From Ophiura sarsii (lineage: Eukaryota > Echinodermata > Ophiuroidea > Amphilepidida > Ophiuridae): DNA of 64,000 bases. The notes under the pieces are model-generated. The model worked only from the letters and a program-made list of their open reading frames with translations, had not been told where the DNA came from and did not search any database. Numbering within the stretch: the first letter of the stretch is position 1; every line of letters begins with the position of its first letter. Shown here one piece after another: positions 56,536 through 64,000 of this stretch. The translations under genes and the position numbers were made by a program. Where the stretch lies: NCBI GenBank assembly GCA_035610835.1, contig CM069449.1, positions 61,962,292 through 62,026,291 on the forward strand, written 5' to 3'.

Positions 56536-58668
56536 TCATAAAAGACCGACCTTTTGAGTATTCATAAGCAAGCATAAGCATAAGCTGGGTCTTCTGGTTC
56601 TGAGAGATGACCGAATTGGTTTAATACTCTGCTTCTTGGTCTTGCGTAATGATGCAGTTGGTTTACGCTTATTGTACCAGAAAGGCTTGATGCGGTTCTC
56701 ATGGCGCTTCACGTGAGATAGATATCGCTGTAAACTTGCGGTGTACAGATGACAATACTTGCACACAAATGGCTTTTGTTGTACAGTCACATGTGTGTTC
56801 TGTGTCCTTTTCTGATTAGGAGGTTTCACTTCTGGAAATGTTGTACTTTTACTCCTTTTCCTCTTCTGAGGTCGCCTTGCTTCTGAAAATTCTGTAAAAT
56901 AAATTTGGGAAATTGAGAATCAAAAAATGGTAACAATTTAAAGAATAATGATCAATGACCTTTGAGAGAATAATTACTACACTAGCTGGTTTCTGTTGAT
57001 TGATCTCAATTTATTGATCTCAGTTGCAGTTGCCATTGGTCTTTGCCCGGTAGTTTTGTTTAGGACCTGTGCTTTTAAAACTTGCGCCAAAGCATTATAA
57101 AGCACAATAAGGCATAGTGGATAGTGTTGTGGTCTTCCCTCAAGCATGTATAGACAGTTCAGTCCCTTCAACCGTGGCATTTGTTTATAAACATTGATGT
57201 CAACCCATCTATAAAAACGGCACATTTCCGTGGGCTAAACACACATGTGTTCAGGAATACCGTTATAGAAGCCCCTTTAAAACAAAAATTGTATCTTAAT
57301 GATGGCCAGACTTGTTGTGCAAATATGTTTTAAAAAAGCGTGCGCTATGCGAGCATGAAGTTTTATATCTAACATCATTCAGTGGAATAGAGAAAGAGAG
57401 CCCAGCTGCGCTAATATTTAGGATCAAACTGGTGTTCACCGGGAAAAAATACCCTTCCCCCTCCCTCCCCCTCCCCCGACAAGTGAAGTGACCCCAGATA
57501 CGCCAATGGCCTAGCTTATTATTACTCAATCGCCTGTAATTCAGCTTGGCTGATTTCTCCATATTAGGCCAAATAAAAATAAAAACTAGTTTCTCATCCT
57601 AATCTTGGGAAAAGGGAGGATGAGGACACACAGGGTAACACAAAACCTGCTTTAAAATGCTCATTGGAGATCGAGAAAACAAATTATTACCAAGACGTCA
57701 TAAAAAAGTTATAATATATGGTAGAAGTAATGGGGGAAAAGAACATTACAGTATTTCCTGAAAAAGGACGCACGAGGGGGCAAGAAACTAATTTATGTAT
57801 TTGATTGGCCTTACTTCTTACCTGAATTGCGCTTTGAGCTATAACCAAGCTCGTCATGATGTGCTGGAGTATTTTGGCGTAATGTACTGTCAGATTGGTT
57901 GTGTAGAACGCATACGGATAGTTGTTCTTGCAACATGGTTATGGTCCCGACTGCCTTGGACAAGATACTGTGCAAATCAGCATTCTTAGAGCTAAGTATC
58001 TCTGAATCAGACACAATAGCTTGTAACTTGCATTTTAAGTCATGGAATGCTCCATTCAGTTCATGGTATTTATTTTGGGTCGCCCCACAGGTCATTCTAT
58101 TGACATTTGTACTTTGTTGGTGTTTCAACAGTGACAGTTTTGAGATGTCAAATTCATCGTCAAATTTGTCATGAAGTTGTTGATTGTCTCTGAAGGTTTT
58201 GCAGAGTTCCTGGATGGAGACCTTGACCAAACCTCTGCTGTACCTTTTAGCAGGCTTCATCCAACACATATTGCCATATGCCTCAACAAACTGGGCAGGC
58301 ACCATCTTTACAAAGCCACTTGACTCCTGCTCCCAAGGTATTAGGAGTGTCTTCCCAGGTTGAAGATCATTCTCACTGATACACAGACCTTTGATCATTC
58401 TAGGATGCGAGTTACAAGACACTACATTAGTCCTGCAAGTATGTACTTCACCATCTGGGTGAATGATGTATGAATTTATCAGTTCTTGACTCTTCTCAGC
58501 AACGACCCCTCTGAATATCTCCGCTTTGCATATATAAACCACTGTTTCTCCTTCAACCAGCTGTACATTATATTTTCTTTGTTTCTTGTGTTTTCCAGTG
58601 TAGTAGCGTTTCTTCTCTCCCGCCTTTCCTTTGGCAGACATGCTGCCTTTGTTACGTGGGTTTGACAT
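56536..58668 (-). CDS. Unrecognised two-exon C2H2 zinc-finger gene, copy B
   Basis: Complement join of 58668-57822 and 56891-56536: the same lengths (847 and 356 nt), phase and splice signals as copy A, 400 residues, no disabling change. An in-frame TAA upstream of the ATG supports the MSNPRNKG start. About 14 residues differ from copy A in exon 1, four of them Cys lost or gained against Tyr, Gly, Ser or Arg. The finger keeps C-x2-C-x12-H-x3-H. The intron is shorter because the 450-bp MITE is missing. Confidence 0.75.
57567..57810. mobile_element. Harbinger-like MITE beside the copy B donor
   Basis: Orthologue of 39936-40190: GGCCAAATAAAAATAAAAAC to GATTGGCC between TTA duplications, 12 bp from the donor. 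Confidence 0.8.
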
Positions 58669-58862
58669 CGCTTCACTTATCTCCAGTTACTCTGATTGCA
58701 AGTGTATAGCAGACCGTTTGAGTATATTTGCTGATGAAATTTTGATTAATCACTCATGCAGCTCCCTATGAGTTGAAAAAGTAAAAAAGAAAGAAAATGG
58801 TCAGTATCGACACCCGATCAAGTGAGATTAGAGCCATTGAAAACATGGTAAATCTCCAGAAT

Positions 58863-59350
58863 CAGTGGCGTAGCTAGGATTTTGTTCAGGGGGGTGATTT
58901 TCACGTAAGTGGGGTGGGGGGGGGGGTTGGGGGGTTGAGGTCAAAAAAATGTGCACGGTAAAAAAAAAAATCGCACAGTATGTACTACATGTACAATTTT
59001 GCCTTATATTTGACTATTTGGGCCGAATAAACCCACACATAACAAGTAATCCGCACGCAATCGATAAAATCATGTTAATAATAATTATGTACACTATGTT
59101 ATCTGGACTTCCATGTACAGTACAAGTCGGCGTATATAGTGTGTAGTAATGAACACCATACTTTTTCAACCAATGGGGAGGTTGGGGTACACATGCGTGT
59201 GCGCGATACAATTAGGTCTGTGCACTTTTGACTATCATAATTCCATGATTCCTATTGTCAAATGAACCGACAGTACCAATCTCAATCAACACGACAGTCG
59301 ACAGTCAATATTATATTGGGGGAAATTGCCCCTTGCCTTCTCTAGCTGCG
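58863..59350. mobile_element. hAT-type MITE, CAGTGGCGTA family
   Basis: Left end CAGTGGCGTAGCTAGG, G-run, then the same body as 41985-42183; the right end is eroded to CTAGCTGCGTCAC. Confidence 0.65.
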
Positions 59351-59639
59351 TCACCCTTCTAATTATAAGGGAGGACACCACTATATCAATTCGCCATTAA
59401 TGTAACCTAGGGAGTTCCGATTAATGGCTGCGGCCTGGGCTGAAGGTTGCACACGCTTGTTTTAAACAATCTATACTTAAATCAAGAATATATCACTATC
59501 AGTATATATGCTCAACTTCTTTCGCGCATTGATAAAAAACAAAATATTCATTGAAAATGAAGTGAATATGCCGGCTTTTCAATACAATTTTGGTCAATTT
59601 GTACAGGCCTAATTTTGGTCAATTTGTACAGGCCCTACA

Positions 59640-61398
59640 GGTAAAGCTGAGGTTAGTCCTAGTAACATAGGACCTGCGAATCTCATCTATCATTAACATC
59701 TGGACATTATCAACTACTGATTCTTAAGTCCTAGAACGTTGCCAATATGTGAGACACGGAATTAAGCAATGAGAAGTTTGCAACGGTGTAAACACCAAAG
59801 TATTTGATTCCCAAACGATTTTCGAAGTGATATCAATTGTATGGACTCATACCTTGATGTACATACCATTTAAAATGAAGATAATTGTTCAAAAACGTTG
59901 CATTTGGAGAATTTTCCACACGCCAATTTCCTCCGTGTTGAAACTAAGTCGAAACAAAACCGGAAGGATGAAATCACAAGGTCAGAGGTCGTACACGTGA
60001 GGGCGTATTTGTAAACAAACACCCACCAGGCAGTATTGGGCTCATACAGGGTGTTTATTGCATTGATTGAGGTATCCGTATTTAACATATGGTAACTATT
60101 CATAATATAATACAATTGAATGTCTCCTTGCAATGAATAAATATGAGATTATCTTGTTATCTCATCAATATAGATTAAGTTGGGTGAAAAATCAATTTTT
60201 TTTACGTGCAACAAAATCGCTTGTCATGCAATGATAATTTCGCCCAGGCCTAACGTCATCGTTTGTTTACTTGGAAATACGCATGCGCAGATTTTAGTAT
60301 CTTCGAAAGTGAACTTAGCTGACCCGAATCGGCATAAAAGTGGATTTAAATTACTATTTTTATCAGATGTAAGTGTAACATCTTTGTAATCAATAAATTT
60401 AAACAAATTCTGTGATTCTTATCTATACAGCCATGTCATTGTGGGTGAGTAAGAATGGTTTTGGAAAATGCTAGGAGTTGCAGAAGTTTTACTTTGTAAA
60501 TTTTGGGCTCGTTAAAGCCTAAATACCAAAGTCACATCATAGTAACGTTCTGTGACTCAGTACTATAAGTCCTGAGACACATGTTACTGCGACTAAAGCT
60601 GAGGTATGACTATGTATTACACTAGACCCAATGGTGGCTATACTATCATTCATGCTTCACTATACTATAGCCACAACACCCTCTATAGACACACGACGTC
60701 GCGAAAATCACATTTCTGATTCAAGATTTTCACATCAAATATGATTTAAATCAATCAAAATGCACTCACATGTTGTTCCTAGAACTCTTAGTAATACATT
60801 GAGTTAATTAATTTTGATCAAGCATCCTCATTTTGGGGAAAATATTGAGGTGAAAAATCGGCAGTGCTGACACTCAATGTGAATTTCGCGACATGAACAG
60901 TCAATAGGGAGTTTTGTGACCCTAGGACTACAAGTAGGTAGCCAGCTACCTGTCCTAGGACAGGTCACTATGGACCTACGGCACATAATCTCCTGGCCAC
61001 AGTTCGACATACGTGGGCGCACTTCGATCAGGCTGCGCACGCATGCTTGAACTCACAAAGCCAACCAACGACACCAAAGCACCTAATTGGTCAAATTTAA
61101 ACTGAAGCCTTTTTAACGATCGTCACGCTGCGCCGTATCCACCAACGCAGTCCTCCCGCTGCGCCATAACCACCGATGCAGTGGGGCGTGATGGTGCGTG
61201 GAAAAGCTCATGAGTTTTTCAGTTCTCACGTTTGAGCACCAACCAATCAGAGCCTTGAGGTCGAGATGACGTAGTGCGCACAACGGAGAACCACGGGACC
61301 GTTTTGTGGTGAGGTTGAGCAGGCGTACTTTACGCGAGCTCAACCTCATGTGACGTGGGCCCATTGGGACTAGTGCTAGTAGTACATGTATTGTAGTA
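59640..61398. other. Unit-B-specific sequence, no gene seen
   Basis: No coding exon recognised. It holds a GCATGCGCAG motif at about 60282, a hairpin-like AGTAAC...GTTACT pair at 60541-60590, and a CpG-rich part with CCAATCAG at 61070-61370 that could be a promoter. Confidence 0.4.
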
Positions 61399-61401
61399 TT
61401 A

Positions 61402-61860
61402 GGCCAAATAAAAAAAAAAACTAGTTTCTCGTCCTAACTTTTTGAAAAATGGAGGATGAGGGCAGTTTTTTTTTTCGTTTTTTTTTCTTCCCAAAATGGC
61501 GGATCCAAGATGGCGGATGCCCCTTTTTCCAAAACTGGTTTCGCTTTTTCCAACATGGTGGAAATGTTTTTGCTTCAAAATGGCCGCCACTTTTCTAAGA
61601 CTAGCTTTATAACCTTAATATGAGTATATTTCGCCTGTTGTGTTGTTTTTTGATTGTAACACAGGTTTTTTTAAAATATTGACACGTTCTCCATTAACAA
61701 CATCAGTGTGATCTTGAAATTTAAAAAAAAAAATTAAAAAAAAATTTAAAAAAATAAAAAAATAAAAATAAAAAAAATAAAAAAAAAACAACTTTTTGGG
61801 ATGCGGCAGCCAAAACGGATGCGCGCGGGGACGAGAAACTACTATATTTTTTATTTGGCC
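61402..61860. mobile_element. Harbinger-like MITE, TTA target
   Basis: GGCCAAATAAAAAAAAAAAC to TATTTGGCC between TTA duplications (61399-61401, 61861-61863); GTTTCTCGTCC inverted near both ends. Confidence 0.8.
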
Positions 61861-62147
61861 TTATACCAGATCGCACCACCAATGCAAATGAGTGTTTATA
61901 TCTCCGAACGAATAGCTTCACAGGAACTTTTAATTTATTAAACTTCTTACCTTTTTAGCTGACATGTCAGTACCAATTATGTTTCAAACATTATATTATA
62001 GTGCCGAGATAAACATGATAAACGAATGATACGAATAATAATTACATTTTTCAATGAAAAGTACCGGGATGGAATTAGGTAACGAGAGCCTGTGTGCAAT
62101 GACCGCTTTTAGCCTTATGAGGGCAGTAAATAAAAATGCAAAGACAA

Positions 62148-62618
62148 GGGCGCACCACACCAAATATCTTTCTCATTGAAATACGTGTAAAAGTGCCATA
62201 TTTCAAGACACCTTTTCTACCCTCCGGTTACATTTATTGCATACTTGTCACCTATGACCATTTTCAGTAACATTTCAACTTTAATTTAAGCCTTGTTTCA
62301 TGAGGGGTTATTAAGCTAAATTTCCCGCTACGGACCTGCACACAGCGCCCTCACTTTTTCACGTTTTCTGGCATGCCTGTTCACCATTTAGGCAGGTGCT
62401 TACGCCCTGGGCACTATTTAGGTCGATAAATTAAAAATTACGTATTTTATCATTGTAGGTGCAACGGATAGGTCCCACTCGTTCATTTAAATACAAACAT
62501 ACCATCCCCGGAGAAACAAATTGCCCGAAAACCTCACATTTACAAGCCTAGTCTCCGTGCTTTTCCGGAACTATTATAGGATTACACGAATTGCGCATTG
62601 ATTTGGTGTGGTGCTCTC
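62148..62618. mobile_element. 471-bp MITE with ACAA duplication, unit B only
   Basis: Ends GGGCGCACCACACCAAAT and complement of ATTTGGTGTGGTGCTCTC. The target ACAA is duplicated (62144-62147, 62619-62622). Unit A has the empty site GCAAAGACAACCCTGAAGAC at about 50322. Confidence 0.93.
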
Positions 62619-62784
62619 ACAACCCTGAAGACAAGACAGACGAAGGTGGACATGAATGGCCGTACATTTTGAAAACTACAATTTCGCGCGCATTTTCCCC
62701 CAAAATATTTTTTGACACACATATTTTTTTTGTTGCTCCCACCCCCCTTTGACATCCCAAAAATGTTGATGCTGCCACTGGCAT

Positions 62785-63872
62785 AGACTTGGCAACTTAC
62801 TCTGATATACTGCTATCTACAGAAGATAGCAACTTATTCTGATAGACTTGGTATCAATTTTGAAGCCTAGTAATTTACTCCGATCAATTTGAAGATAGCA
62901 ATTTACTCTGATAGACTTTCTATACTGAAGATAGAAACTTATTCTGATAGACTTGCTATCTACTGAAGATAGCAACTTACCCCCGGGGGCCAGTCAAACA
63001 TAATGGTGTACACATGAGTGACCAAATTTTTTCCAGACACCCCCTAAACAAGTTTTACCCTGCAAGCAAAATTACCCCCTAAACAAGTTTTTAGCGCGCT
63101 TTCCTTGCAAATTTTGACCCCTAAACAAGTTCTTGCCAGAATATGACCCCTAAACAAGTTTTGTCTATTTAACGGGGAACAAAATAAGTTACCCTAAACA
63201 CGTTCGACCTGTATTTTAAGCCGGGATTTTAAGCCACCCTTTTTCTTAAAAATTAGCGTTTTTGATACCCTTAACGCGTCACATGCGTGACGCGTCCAAC
63301 ACTGAAAAAACACCCCTTTTTACGCGTCTTTTTGGTCACGCATGTGTACAACATTATGTTTGACTGGCCCCCTCGGGAACTTAGACTTGCTAGCACCTTA
63401 CTCTGATATACTTGCTATCTACTGAATATAGCAACTTATTCTGATAGACTTGGTATCAATTGAAGATAGCAATTTACTCTGATAGACTTGCTATCTACTG
63501 AATATAGCAACTTATTCTGATAGACTTGGTATCAATTGAAGATAGCAATTTACTCTGATAGACTTGCTATCTACTAAAGATAGCAACTTATTCTGATAGA
63601 ATTGGTATCAACTGAAGATGGCAATTTACTATGATAGACTTGCTATCTACTGAAGATTGCAACTTATTCTGATAGACTTGGTATCAACTGAAGATGGCAA
63701 TTTACTATGATAGACTTGCTATCTACTGAAGATAGCAACTTATTCTGATAGACTTGGTATCAACTGAAGATGGCAATTTACTATGATAGACTTGCTATCT
63801 ACTGAAGATAGCAACTTATTCTGATAGACTTGGTATCAACTGAAGATGGCAATTTACTATGATAGACTTGCT
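62785..63872. repeat. 38-bp satellite, unit B
   Basis: Same monomers as 50845-52345, interrupted by the element at 62980-63376. The right half is a homogenised run of GATAGACTTGGTATCAACTG/AAGATGGCAATTTACTAT dimers. Confidence 0.92.
62980..63376. mobile_element. 397-bp palindromic MITE inside satellite B
   Basis: Ends CCCCCGGGGGCCAGTCAAAC and complement of GTTTGACTGGCCCCCTCGGG, with AACTTA on both sides (62974-62979, 63377-63382). CCCCTAAACAAGTTTT-type repeats lie inside. The superfamily is unclear from a 5-6-bp TSD. Confidence 0.8.
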
Positions 63873-63906
63873 ACGCACAGAACTTCCAAACCTGTTCTAC
63901 CACTGA

Positions 63907-64000
63907 ATTGAATTCAAATATCTTGGTGTAAAATTTGATAAGAATATGTCATGGTCATCACATATGTAGATTATTTATCTAATAATATCTCAAAAATAAT
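63907..64000 (+). mobile_element. LINE fragment at the window end
   Basis: Nearly identical to 53009-53102 but with two extra bases (CACATATGTAG), which break the frame. It continues past the window. Confidence 0.85.

Larger units (their letters stand above)
54571..59530. repeat. Segmental duplication, unit B left part
   Basis: Collinear with 36539-42400. Carries gene copy B. Confidence 0.9.
61866..63899. repeat. Segmental duplication, unit B right part
   Basis: Collinear with 50047-52373, then jumps to sequence matching 53009 at about 63907, skipping the minisatellite and the LINE start. Confidence 0.9.

Overview
This is animal nuclear DNA: AT-rich, gene-poor and full of transposons, with one long spliced gene. 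The TE mix, the frequent TAGGCC-type motifs and the divergence of PRDM10 from its vertebrate form suggest a marine invertebrate deuterostome (echinoderm or hemichordate). That placement is inference.

1-10 kb: intergenic DNA holding many short inverted-repeat (MITE-like) elements with readable target-site duplications (TSDs), a 2-kb palindromic element rich in RGGTCA half-sites, and one possible orphan terminal coding exon.

10-32.3 kb, minus strand: PRDM10. I joined seven coding exons (21508 down to 10023). Every junction has a GT donor, an AG acceptor and matching phase, giving 1458 codons: an N-terminal NQA-type coding minisatellite, a PR/SET domain, fourteen C2H2 fingers and a Q-rich tail. 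A 5' UTR exon, with a strong donor at 32244 and a CCAAT box behind it, is proposed about 10.7 kb upstream. That first intron would contain a CR1/Jockey-like LINE 3' end and a nearly intact Gypsy element (gag, pol and an extra 5' ORF), all in the same orientation as the gene.

32.7-64 kb: satellites and a roughly 20-kb tandem segmental duplication (unit A about 34-54 kb, unit B 54 kb to beyond the window end). Each unit carries an intact two-exon, 400-codon gene that I do not recognise, with a basic N-terminus and one C-terminal C2H2 finger. The two units differ by several insertions, so one unit often shows the empty site for an element in the other (hAT, mariner-type, and a MITE with a 4-bp TSD).

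The least explained item is a 2.9-kb terminal-inverted-repeat (TIR) element at 42779-45723. It carries about ten dispersed copies, in both orientations, of an 18-bp motif, GGTGTCCATGTAGCATCG, outside its TIRs.
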